Shown in pieces: positions 1 to 7,180 of a stretch of DNA of 43,039 nucleotides. Origin of the DNA: a virus; the IMG/VR virus record IMGVR_UViG_3300020214_000038, positions 1-43,039 of that record; one strand, given 5' to 3'. Numbering within the stretch: the stretch's first letter is position 1; every line of letters starts with the position of its first letter. Both the position numbers and the translations under genes were made by a program. The notes under the pieces are model-generated. The model was not told where the DNA came from and did no database searches. It saw only the letters and a list, made by a program, of their open reading frames with translations.

Positions 1-181
1 TGATAAAGTTTTCATCATATCTCTTTACCTCACGGGAAAGAGTTTCCATAGGATACATTCTTCCATTACGGTTGCAAATATTCCCCTGAAGGAAAACACC
101 TTCGATGTACATCTTTTTAGATGCACCTTTACCTTCGGTGATAAACTTTACCTGTTGTACTTCTTCTGTGATGAGTTTCAT
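1..181 (-). CDS. 21: Prohead protease gp21, N-terminal part (runs off window)
   Basis: This is the first 60 codons of a gene whose 3' end lies outside the window. The ATG is at 181, four bases after the stop of the preceding 88-aa gene. The N-terminus reads MKLITEEVQQVKFITEGKG and continues with a GVFLQGNICNRNGRMYP segment, the conserved start of the T4-like prohead core protease. The family is a serine protease that cleaves scaffold and capsid proteins during head maturation and then digests itself. The catalytic residues lie beyond the visible part. Its position after portal gp20 and a gp67-like peptide matches T4 order (20-67-68-21), which supports the call as much as the sequence does. 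Confidence 0.85.
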   Translation of the reverse strand, partial: MKLITEEVQQVKFITEGKGASKKMYIEGVFLQGNICNRNGRMYPMETLSREVKRYDENFI

Positions 182-185
182 TTTT

Positions 186-452
186 CTAGTTCGTAAATCC
201 TACTTTTGTTCCTCTAACTAAAGCACTATTAGCAAAAACACAATGACTTGCTGTTTTTACTAAATGTTCAACAGTATTTGGAGGAATAGTCATTGATCCA
301 ACTCCAGTTCCACCTTGTGTCTCAACTACTGTTACAATATGAGAACTAGAATCTGTATTTACAAGACGAACAACAGTTGCTGAGCTAAAACTAGTTGCAG
401 TTCCAGTTGTTGTTGGCAGATTAATTTCATCTGCTAAAATCTTTGTTGTCAT
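186..452 (-). CDS. Small beta-rich conserved phage protein (88 aa), function unknown
   Basis: This 88-residue protein starts MTTKILADEINLPTTTG and is dominated by alternating Val/Thr/Ser stretches, suggesting a small all-beta fold. No catalytic motif, signal peptide or membrane segment is visible. Its ATG overlaps the stop of the upstream 55-aa gene in an ATGA junction, and gp21 starts four bases after its stop, so it is translated as part of the head-assembly unit. Proteins of similar appearance sit between portal and protease genes in marine T4-like phages. A small virion or head-decoration protein is a reasonable inference, but the sequence alone does not prove it. Confidence 0.7.
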   Translation of the reverse strand: MTTKILADEINLPTTTGTATSFSSATVVRLVNTDSSSHIVTVVETQGGTGVGSMTIPPNTVEHLVKTASHCVFANSALVRGTKVGFTN

Positions 453-616
453 GCTTTTTCCTGATCTATTTCTTCTGCACTGAATAAAGAACCAGCAACT
501 TCTGGACGAAGTGCTTCAATTTTTTCTGCAGCTTTTGTAAAAAGTACATTTTTAATTTGTGCTGAGATATCTGATGGAGAAGTATCAGATACTATCATGT
601 TAATGAATTCTTCCAT
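449..616 (-). CDS. 67: gp67-like prohead core peptide (55 aa)
   Basis: This is a 55-residue ORF from the ATG at 616 to a TGA overlapping the next ATG (ATGA). The protein starts MEEFINMIVSDTSPSDIS, has an amphipathic helical middle containing KAAEKIEALRPEVAGSLF, and ends with an acidic EE-DQEK tail. Length, the N-terminal Met-Glu, the K...I..lRp.VA pattern and the acidic end resemble the small T4 prohead core proteins gp67 and gp68, which lie at the same place between genes 20 and 21. In T4, gp67 is a scaffold component cleaved by gp21 and left as an internal peptide. A late promoter motif lies 22 bases upstream. The homology is inferred from position plus a weak pattern. Confidence 0.6.
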   Translation of the reverse strand: MEEFINMIVSDTSPSDISAQIKNVLFTKAAEKIEALRPEVAGSLFSAEEIDQEKA

Positions 617-638
617 TTTTTTAATATAGTGATGTTAT

Positions 639-646
639 TATTTATA
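639..646 (-). promoter_or_regulatory. Late promoter motif TATAAATA
   Basis: The minus strand reads TATAAATA, identical to the T4 late promoter core. It overlaps the last codons of gp20, with 22 bases between it and the ATG at 616. It would drive the gp67-like, 88-aa and gp21 genes. Confidence 0.7.
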
Positions 647-648
647 TT

Positions 649-2343
649 TTAGATCTTCCCAACCTTTGGTTCTGGTAAAACTCCTGCTTCCATTGGATCC
701 CCATCTGGTGCCTGCGGTTCAATTGGAACTTGTCCTAATTGTCCGTTTATTTGAGTTTCATCTGTGGGTTGTTGTGGTAATGGCTCACCAGTAATTGGAT
801 CAATTTGAGATGGATCTGGAATAATTCCTTTTTTAATTTCATCTTCAATTTGCTCATCAATTTCAATAATTTCGGTATCAGTCTGACGAAGAATTTTTCT
901 TCTTACATATTCTGTTGAATAATATTTACCAATGTAAGGTTCTATTGTTGCAAGAATACCAAGTCTATTTTGCAAAAGTTCTGCTTCTTTAAGTTCTGCA
1001 AATTGGTTATCATATAAGAAATCATATTGAATATGATCACTAATTTTTTCCCAATCTTCTGCTGCAATGATATTTTTGAGAATTAATTGCGTTTTTAGTA
1101 AGTCATTGAATAAATTTGAAAATCTTTTTCTGAGTCTCCCTACAAATTTAGCAAAATTCAATTCGTCTCTAAGAATTTCTGATGAGCGTCCCAGATTGAA
1201 TCCATCTCCACCGCCAGGTAATCTTGATTCTGGAACTCCAAGTGATCTATAGAGTTTTTTCTGAAAATAATCAATATCAGTAATTTCTCCAAGATTTTGG
1301 CCACCAGGAAGAGTAGTGATTTCTGTGCCTCTACCACCTTCACGGCGAGGAAGCCAAAAATCTTCAAGCATAGACATCATTTTTTTATCATCACGAATCT
1401 CACCAGTATTTGCATCATAAACTAGTTTATTGCGATAACGCATCATCACATCTCTAAGATATTGTTCGGCCTTTACTTTGGGCAAATTGCCAACATCAAT
1501 ATAGAAAATTCTTCTTTCTGGTGCTCGTGATAAACGGTATATGACTAAAGAGTCTTCAATCATTCTCAATTGATTAAGTGATTTAATTGCTTTATGCAGG
1601 TAAGATAAAACTGTATTTTTATTTCTATCAATTAATCCTGATGTGCAATAAACAATTGAGTCCTTTGCAATTTTGATTGTATTTTTTGAATTGGAAAACC
1701 CAGAATATCCATATGAACCCTTAGAATCTTGAGAATATGAAAAATACTCTTCAATTTCAGGATAATTGATAAGTGTTCTTGAATCTTTAACTAAATTAAC
1801 ATTAGTGGGTTGAAGTTTATTAGGATTTTGTTTCTTTTCTTGTCTAATATGTTTAATTTTTAATGGGTCGATGTATCTTAATTCCTTTATACCTTCTGAT
1901 GGATTTTTAACATCGATTACTTTTAGATAGTAAATTCTTCCATCAACATACCAATTCCTAAAAATTTCATGGCACTTTTTATCAAAATCTAAAATTTCTT
2001 TAAGATATTTAAACTCTTCTCTAATTGCAGATTTTAATCTATCACTAGCATTTAAATTTGAGAGTTCAATCTCTACAGGAGAGTCGTATAGATCACTAAC
2101 GATTGCTTCATTTACAACATCTTCAATAGCTTTATCACACTCTGGGTGAAGTGCCATTTCACGATATCTTTTAATTAATTCAGATTCATTTTTATAGACA
2201 CCTTCTATGTCAACATATTGCCCATAAAATCCAGATTGCAGATAGAAATCAACCCCGTCCTCGTTATTAGGAGGAACGGGGGAAACTATAGAACTGGATT
2301 TTTCTTCTGTATCGTCAATCGAAAAACCAAAAAGTTTCGCCAT
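649..2343 (-). CDS. 20: Portal vertex protein gp20
   Basis: This 564-aa protein forms the dodecameric portal through which DNA is packaged and to which the neck attaches; T4 gp20 is 524 aa. Family features visible are the N-terminal YREMALHPECDKAIEDVVNEAI block (about residues 60-85), the RIYYLKVID and YIDPLKIKHIR strands, the YRLSRAPERRIFYIDVGNLPK block around residue 270, and the LGVPESRLPGGG loop around 370. The C-terminus carries a Pro/Gln-rich low-complexity tail (about 505-564) longer than the T4 equivalent. It follows gp19 with a short spacer holding a variant late motif. Identification is secure from sequence and from the 17-18-19-20 order. Confidence 0.96.
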   Translation of the reverse strand: MAKLFGFSIDDTEEKSSSIVSPVPPNNEDGVDFYLQSGFYGQYVDIEGVYKNESELIKRYREMALHPECDKAIEDVVNEAIVSDLYDSPVEIELSNLNASDRLKSAIREEFKYLKEILDFDKKCHEIFRNWYVDGRIYYLKVIDVKNPSEGIKELRYIDPLKIKHIRQEKKQNPNKLQPTNVNLVKDSRTLINYPEIEEYFSYSQDSKGSYGYSGFSNSKNTIKIAKDSIVYCTSGLIDRNKNTVLSYLHKAIKSLNQLRMIEDSLVIYRLSRAPERRIFYIDVGNLPKVKAEQYLRDVMMRYRNKLVYDANTGEIRDDKKMMSMLEDFWLPRREGGRGTEITTLPGGQNLGEITDIDYFQKKLYRSLGVPESRLPGGGDGFNLGRSSEILRDELNFAKFVGRLRKRFSNLFNDLLKTQLILKNIIAAEDWEKISDHIQYDFLYDNQFAELKEAELLQNRLGILATIEPYIGKYYSTEYVRRKILRQTDTEIIEIDEQIEDEIKKGIIPDPSQIDPITGEPLPQQPTDETQINGQLGQVPIEPQAPDGDPMEAGVLPEPKVGKI

Positions 2344-2373
2344 TTTATAACTTAAATTTGTCTATTATCCTAT

Positions 2374-2381
2374 TATTTAGT
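2374..2381 (-). promoter_or_regulatory. Variant late promoter motif ACTAAATA
   Basis: The minus strand reads ACTAAATA followed by ATAGG, one base off the NATAAATA consensus. It overlaps the gp19 stop, with 30 bases to the gp20 ATG. The same N-C-TAAATA form recurs upstream of two other genes (9460-9467 and 17874-17881), which supports it as a real variant. Confidence 0.45.
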
Positions 2382-2967
2382 TAATATCGTCTCCACCTGC
2401 TGCTGAAGCATTACCTCTGATAGCTTCCCACCAATGCACTTGCATTTCAACTGTAAATTCTTGAATACCTTCGGTATCATATGAAAGATTAATTGGAGCA
2501 ATATTAGTTGGGAAAAGATCATAGAAGTGATATGCCCTTAGAGTCTCTCCACTACGATCTAACTGATAAACATATGCATCTGCTTGATAAGATGCGGGAT
2601 CAGTTGAACCAGTGTTATCGGATACTCTATTAATTGAATTCATCCACTTTTCAAAAGCAGAACGAATAGCAAAGTCAGTATCGTTAATAATAGTGATTGT
2701 CCAGCTATCAAATGTTCTGTCACCTGCAACATGAAGAACACGACCTCTAAATGGAACAGTAACATCAGAAATATTTGAAGCAGGTAAGTTTGCTGCCTTG
2801 ACTAAAAATCTTGATTTGTCAAGAACCTCTGAAGTCGCTGGAGCAATGTCTGGGAATGCAAGCACAACTTCAAATAAGTTACTTCTAGCACCACCACCAG
2901 ATAATTTACTTTTGAAATCAGTAATCTTTCTCAGTGGGGGTGGATTTAATTGAGTTCTGGTAGACAT
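2377..2967 (-). CDS. 19: Tail tube protein gp19
   Basis: This 196-aa protein polymerises into the inner tail tube through which DNA passes; T4 gp19 is 163 aa. Characteristic features are the N-terminal DFKSKLSGGGARSNLFEV, the FLVKAANLPASNISDVTVPFRGR segment around residues 54-78, the DRTFDSWTITIINDTDFAIRSAFEKWMNSIN block (about 83-114), and the C-terminal EFTVEMQVHWWEA strand. A GAGG sequence about ten bases before the ATG is a plausible ribosome binding site. It lies directly after the sheath gene with only 22 bases between them, as in T4. No separate promoter is visible in that spacer. Confidence 0.96.
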   Translation of the reverse strand: MSTRTQLNPPPLRKITDFKSKLSGGGARSNLFEVVLAFPDIAPATSEVLDKSRFLVKAANLPASNISDVTVPFRGRVLHVAGDRTFDSWTITIINDTDFAIRSAFEKWMNSINRVSDNTGSTDPASYQADAYVYQLDRSGETLRAYHFYDLFPTNIAPINLSYDTEGIQEFTVEMQVHWWEAIRGNASAAGGDDIN

Positions 2968-2989
2968 AGTTTTAAAACCTCTAAGTTAA

Positions 2990-5161
2990 TTAAACAGTAC
3001 CGATTACTTCTTCAAAAGCAACACCAGTTCTTGTAGCGACAAAGGTTAGACCAATGAAGTTAATTGAACGAGCTGGTTTAATAAAGATGTCAGCGACAAA
3101 TTCATTAGCATCAATGACAGATGCTGTGTTATTTGTCTCATCACAAATAACAACATAATCAAAGATGCCTCTTTTTGCCTGTACGTCACGTAAGAATGGT
3201 TCAACGATATTTACAAAGTTGGTTCTTGTAATCTCATCATTAAACTCAAATAGTTGATCTCTAGCAGCTGCTGAGATTGCATCCTCTAGATAGAGGAATA
3301 GTCTGCGAACATTGATTCTATCAAATGCAGAGGATCTAGACAGAGCAGTTTTATCACCAAATAGAATGATTCCAGAACCAGGTGAGAAGATTACTGGATT
3401 AACTCTTGCAGAATAAAGACGATCTCTTTGTGCTTTTGATGGATTATATGCAAGTTTAATTGCATTTAAGATTGTTCCTCTTGCAGTTCCAGCAGGTGAG
3501 AACCAAGGGAAGTTATTAATATCATTGCGAGCACATAAACCTGCCATATCACCGTTTAGAGGGACATATCTAAAAGTATTATTAAATCTATCAAACATGT
3601 ACTTGTAACCACTATCAAATACCGCATATGATGAAGAGGTTAATGGAGCGTAGAAACTAAGTACGTTATCAGTGATTGTTGAAGTGGAATTTACAGTGGC
3701 ATTTCCTACCGCAGTTTCCGTAATAAACGCACCTCTGTATGGTGAAATGAATGCAATAGCATCTTTTCTTATTTCAGCCACTGCAATTAGTTTAGCAGCT
3801 AACGCTTGTGCTTGTTCTTTACCATATCCTGCTGAACCCATTAATAAGAAGTCAATATCATATTCTTCAGTATTTTCAAATAATTCATATCCACCAGCGA
3901 TGTCTGAAATTGACGAATTAAGAGCACCAGCAGTTGTGATTCCGCTACTATAATCATAATTAAATCCCCTTTCAAGAGTTAGTAAATTATTACCAGTTGC
4001 TGAAAAAATTATTCCTTGAGCCTCTTGATCCCAGTCATCATCTGCTTGAAGTGTAAAGTCACTACTAAACCCAGTTGTTACAATTCCAGCTGGTTGTGAT
4101 CCACCAAAGATATATGCTGAGTTATCTGCTAAAAATCTCCTCCAGTATGAGGGAGAACCTACAGAAAATTCTGCATCAGATGCCTTTGAAAGTGAAAGAT
4201 ACTTTTCAAGAATTGTCCCAACAGTACCAGTAATTTCTCCAGTGCCATCAAGCACGACAACATGAATTTCATCATTTCTTGAATTTCTTGTTTCTGCGTA
4301 TGTGCTTGTACCAGGTCTATTTGCAATTGAGTTCCAAGAAAGTGTTACAGTTGCAATACCAGCAGAAGAAATTACAATATTTTGACTATCGAACCAATCT
4401 ACCCTTCCGCTATAAGTAGATACTGCGTATGAAACATTTGAACCATTCGTATGGAAACCAACTGATCCAGATGAATTAAAAGCATAAACACCATTTGGAG
4501 TATAATCTACTGGTGTTACAACTGACGCAGGTGAAACTTTACTTTGAATTTTAACCTCTACAGTGCTTTGTCCAATCCCAGTAACAACTCCTCTCAATGT
4601 GAAACCAGTCAGTAAAGAAGTTGTTCCTGCCCCAATATCGACTTTTCCTGAAAGAGACTGAGTAACTCCATATCCAACAGATAAACCTGCTGTACTGATT
4701 CCAGTCAGAACTTGATCTGCTTTAGAATCAATAAGTGCAATTTTTAATCCATTTCCCCATGAACCAGGATTTTTAGCAACGACTGTAACATTGGGAATAA
4801 TATTATCATCGTATTGCTTATTAGTATAATCATCGAGACTGTTGATTGTTATGCTAGATGCTGCTCCAGCTAGAGCATTTGTTAATGAGGGTCCTGCTGC
4901 TCTCACCACTCTTAAATTGCCACCATACGCCAAATATGATGAAGCAGTTAGCCACTGCTCATAATGCTTATCAATTGTATATGGTTTTCCAAAAATATTT
5001 AAAAGTTCCTGTTCATTTGTAACAATCGTTGGTAAATTAACAGGGCCTTTAGCAAAGGTTGCAACGATTGCACCAGTTTTATCTGTAGTTGGATCAATCC
5101 TTCCATTAGTAAGATCAACTTCTCTTACTACAATTCCAGGAGATGCTAAATTTATAGGCAT
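2990..5161 (-). CDS. 18: Contractile tail sheath protein gp18
   Basis: This 723-aa protein polymerises around the tail tube and contracts on host attachment; T4 gp18 is 659 aa. The N-terminus (INLASPGIVVREVDLTNG) and the KGPVNLPTIVTNEQELLNIFG segment are typical of sheath proteins. The conserved C-terminal domain (about 590-723) contains the LYLEDAISAAARDQLFEFND block and the final strand FIGLTFVATRTGVAFEEV, which donates to neighbouring subunits in the known sheath structure. The central region (about 150-330) is Ser/Thr/Gly-rich and is likely the variable surface-exposed insertion. A GGAG ribosome site lies seven bases before the ATG, and an exact late promoter motif lies 34 bases upstream. 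Confidence 0.97.
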   Translation of the reverse strand: MPINLASPGIVVREVDLTNGRIDPTTDKTGAIVATFAKGPVNLPTIVTNEQELLNIFGKPYTIDKHYEQWLTASSYLAYGGNLRVVRAAGPSLTNALAGAASSITINSLDDYTNKQYDDNIIPNVTVVAKNPGSWGNGLKIALIDSKADQVLTGISTAGLSVGYGVTQSLSGKVDIGAGTTSLLTGFTLRGVVTGIGQSTVEVKIQSKVSPASVVTPVDYTPNGVYAFNSSGSVGFHTNGSNVSYAVSTYSGRVDWFDSQNIVISSAGIATVTLSWNSIANRPGTSTYAETRNSRNDEIHVVVLDGTGEITGTVGTILEKYLSLSKASDAEFSVGSPSYWRRFLADNSAYIFGGSQPAGIVTTGFSSDFTLQADDDWDQEAQGIIFSATGNNLLTLERGFNYDYSSGITTAGALNSSISDIAGGYELFENTEEYDIDFLLMGSAGYGKEQAQALAAKLIAVAEIRKDAIAFISPYRGAFITETAVGNATVNSTSTITDNVLSFYAPLTSSSYAVFDSGYKYMFDRFNNTFRYVPLNGDMAGLCARNDINNFPWFSPAGTARGTILNAIKLAYNPSKAQRDRLYSARVNPVIFSPGSGIILFGDKTALSRSSAFDRINVRRLFLYLEDAISAAARDQLFEFNDEITRTNFVNIVEPFLRDVQAKRGIFDYVVICDETNNTASVIDANEFVADIFIKPARSINFIGLTFVATRTGVAFEEVIGTV

Positions 5162-5195
5162 CTTTGTTCTCCGTTATCCAGAATTATTCTAGAAA

Positions 5196-5203
5196 TATTT
5201 ATT
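5196..5203 (-). promoter_or_regulatory. Late promoter motif AATAAATA upstream of gp18
   Basis: The minus strand reads AATAAATA in the 83-base gap between the zinc-ribbon gene and gp18, with 34 bases to the gp18 ATG. It is an exact NATAAATA match in non-coding DNA and the clearest promoter in this part of the window. Confidence 0.75.
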
Positions 5204-5244
5204 AAAAAGGGTATTTTCAATGGGGAATCCATGCATGAGTCTAA

Positions 5245-5475
5245 TTACCAATCTGGATATTCCCAACTCACTATTTTTTTACATTTACTTTTATTTTGTG
5301 AAGTTCTTTTAATAGTGCATTTTTTACATTCATATGAATATGCCGATGGAAATGATCCTCTATCTTTGCGAGTTAAATAAAAATCTTCCAGCAAATTTTT
5401 AACTTTTCCACAAACTCTACATCTTCTATCATAAAATAATAAATGTTCTAATTCTATCTCTTTATCTAAATCCAT
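5245..5475 (-). CDS. Small CxxC...CxxC zinc-ribbon-like protein (76 aa)
   Basis: The ATG at 5475 shares its first base with the gp17 stop (TAATG), so this start is preferred over an in-frame GTG 15 bases upstream. The 76-aa protein has two cysteine pairs, C19-xx-C22 (RRCRVCGK) and C50-xx-C53 (YECKKCTIK), spaced as in a zinc ribbon, with aromatic and basic residues between and a lysine-rich C-terminal part. This suggests a small nucleic-acid-binding fold. The HNH pattern of homing endonucleases is absent: there is no conserved His-Asn-His arrangement. Its place between terminase gp17 and sheath gp18 suggests co-expression with packaging genes. The function is unknown. Confidence 0.8.
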   Translation of the reverse strand: MDLDKEIELEHLLFYDRRCRVCGKVKNLLEDFYLTRKDRGSFPSAYSYECKKCTIKRTSQNKSKCKKIVSWEYPDW

Positions 5476-7172
5476 TAGAGATAGTCCCACATATAAGATC
5501 TATCACCATACTCATCAATATTCCATATTTCTAAAGTTTCTTGTCTATTCGATTTGTTTGCAATCATCCAACGATCACCAGTATTCTTATCAATAATACT
5601 TTCCATATCGTCCAACCCATCCGATAGAAATCCAAATGGTGACATATCTTGTTCTATTTGATTTTTTTGCTCTTCGTATATTCTTTTTCTTATATCATTA
5701 TCAGTCATTTCTTTAAAATAATCTTGAGCAACAATCCAAGCAAAAATAACCAAACACATCGCTAGGTCATCGTTACATCCCTCTTCTGCTTCAAAAGATC
5801 TATTTTTTTGTATGAATGTTGTTAATTCTGAAATAATATCATAATCATAAATTATTAGTTTATCATCTTCAATAAGAGTTTTTAAATTAGAACATCCTAA
5901 TTTTTTCACGGATGCTGTCATTCTAACTCCTAATTGAGATTTTTTCCCACTAAATCCAGATCCAACGATTTGTCCTGCTCTTCCTCTCATGGAGCACATT
6001 AAAATGTTGTCATACTCTAAATCAAAATGAAGAATATTTGCTACCTGATCTCCAATGTCATTAACTTCAATTAAAACCCAAGAATCATTATAACCCTTTG
6101 CCACTTCATGTATTATGCTTGGAAATAACATTGGTTTAATTTCATTATTTTTATACTTACCAATGATTCTATATGGGAATTGTGTAATGTCAAAAATTAC
6201 GAAAGCGGAATAATCATTACCAATTCCACGTGCTACATCAACAGTTATCAAGTAGTTGTGTTCCTCCATTGGTTCTTCATAGATATCAAGACCTTTATTT
6301 CTCTTTATCGGATCATTATATACTAGTGTCTTTAACTTACTTGGATTAACTAGAGTATCAACAGATCCTAAGAATTCACATTCAAACTCAACTTTGAATT
6401 GTTGCTCTGATGTATTGGCGATTGTTTGTTCTTTCCATTTGGAGTCTCTACCAGGAACCTCCGACCAATGTACGTCAGTTGGAACATATTCATTTCTACC
6501 ACGCTCAGAGTCATGCCACATACGATAAAAATGATTCATACCACGTGGAGTGGATACAACAATTACTTTTGTGCTTTGTCCAGAAGAAATAGTAGGATAA
6601 ACAGAAGCAAAGAAGTCATCAGCAATGTGATTTGGAATAAAAGCAAACTCATCAAGAAATATGATATTATAAGATCCTCCTCTAACAGCAGATGAAGAAG
6701 TAGAGTTAGCTGAAATCTTGGATCCGTTTTCTAATTCTAAAGATCCTTTATTCCATGATATAATGCCTTGTTGCATCCATTTTGGTAAGTTCTCATATGC
6801 AAGTTGTAACCTTTGAAGAAGATCTCTTGCCGTAGATGCTTTGTTTGCTAGAATAGCTATATTAACATTATCATTAAAAACTGCATAATGTAGTAAATAT
6901 GAAACAACAGTTGTTGATTTACCTGTTTGACGAGGCATCTTACAAATGTTAAATCTATTTTTATGAAAGTTATCGATTAATTTTTCTTGAAACGGATATA
7001 GTTTAAATGGGACTAAACCATGATCTAGAGAAACAATCTTAATGTAATTTTTAGCAAAATAAACTGGATTCTCCTTACATCTTAAGAACTCAATAATTTG
7101 TTCTTGTGTAAATTCAATTGCAGTATTTGCTTTTTTTAAATTTGGATTACCAAGATATACATTATCAGTCAT
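5475..7172 (-). CDS. 17: Terminase large subunit gp17 (packaging ATPase and nuclease)
   Basis: This 565-aa motor protein translocates DNA into the prohead and cuts the concatemer; T4 gp17 is 610 aa. The N-terminal ATPase shows a Walker A-like PRQTGKST (about residues 80-87), Walker B with catalytic glutamate IIFLDE (about 170-175) followed by FAFIP, and the coupling motif VSTPRG (about 206-211). The C-terminal RNase H-like nuclease shows acidic residues in ITVDVARGIGNDYSAF (D312, D320), in LIEVNDIGD (E369 region) and in CNDDLAMCLVIFAW (D468/D469). All catalytic residues expected for an active enzyme are present. It starts eight bases after the stop of the 751-aa mosaic gene and is translationally coupled to the zinc-ribbon gene downstream. 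Confidence 0.98.
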   Translation of the reverse strand: MTDNVYLGNPNLKKANTAIEFTQEQIIEFLRCKENPVYFAKNYIKIVSLDHGLVPFKLYPFQEKLIDNFHKNRFNICKMPRQTGKSTTVVSYLLHYAVFNDNVNIAILANKASTARDLLQRLQLAYENLPKWMQQGIISWNKGSLELENGSKISANSTSSSAVRGGSYNIIFLDEFAFIPNHIADDFFASVYPTISSGQSTKVIVVSTPRGMNHFYRMWHDSERGRNEYVPTDVHWSEVPGRDSKWKEQTIANTSEQQFKVEFECEFLGSVDTLVNPSKLKTLVYNDPIKRNKGLDIYEEPMEEHNYLITVDVARGIGNDYSAFVIFDITQFPYRIIGKYKNNEIKPMLFPSIIHEVAKGYNDSWVLIEVNDIGDQVANILHFDLEYDNILMCSMRGRAGQIVGSGFSGKKSQLGVRMTASVKKLGCSNLKTLIEDDKLIIYDYDIISELTTFIQKNRSFEAEEGCNDDLAMCLVIFAWIVAQDYFKEMTDNDIRKRIYEEQKNQIEQDMSPFGFLSDGLDDMESIIDKNTGDRWMIANKSNRQETLEIWNIDEYGDRSYMWDYL

Positions 7173-7180
7173 AAAAAAAT

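Noticed and set aside
5245-5475. HNH homing endonuclease next to the terminase gene
   Set aside because: Two CxxC pairs are present but no H-N-H catalytic arrangement is seen. Overlap with the gp17 stop suggests an integrated phage gene.
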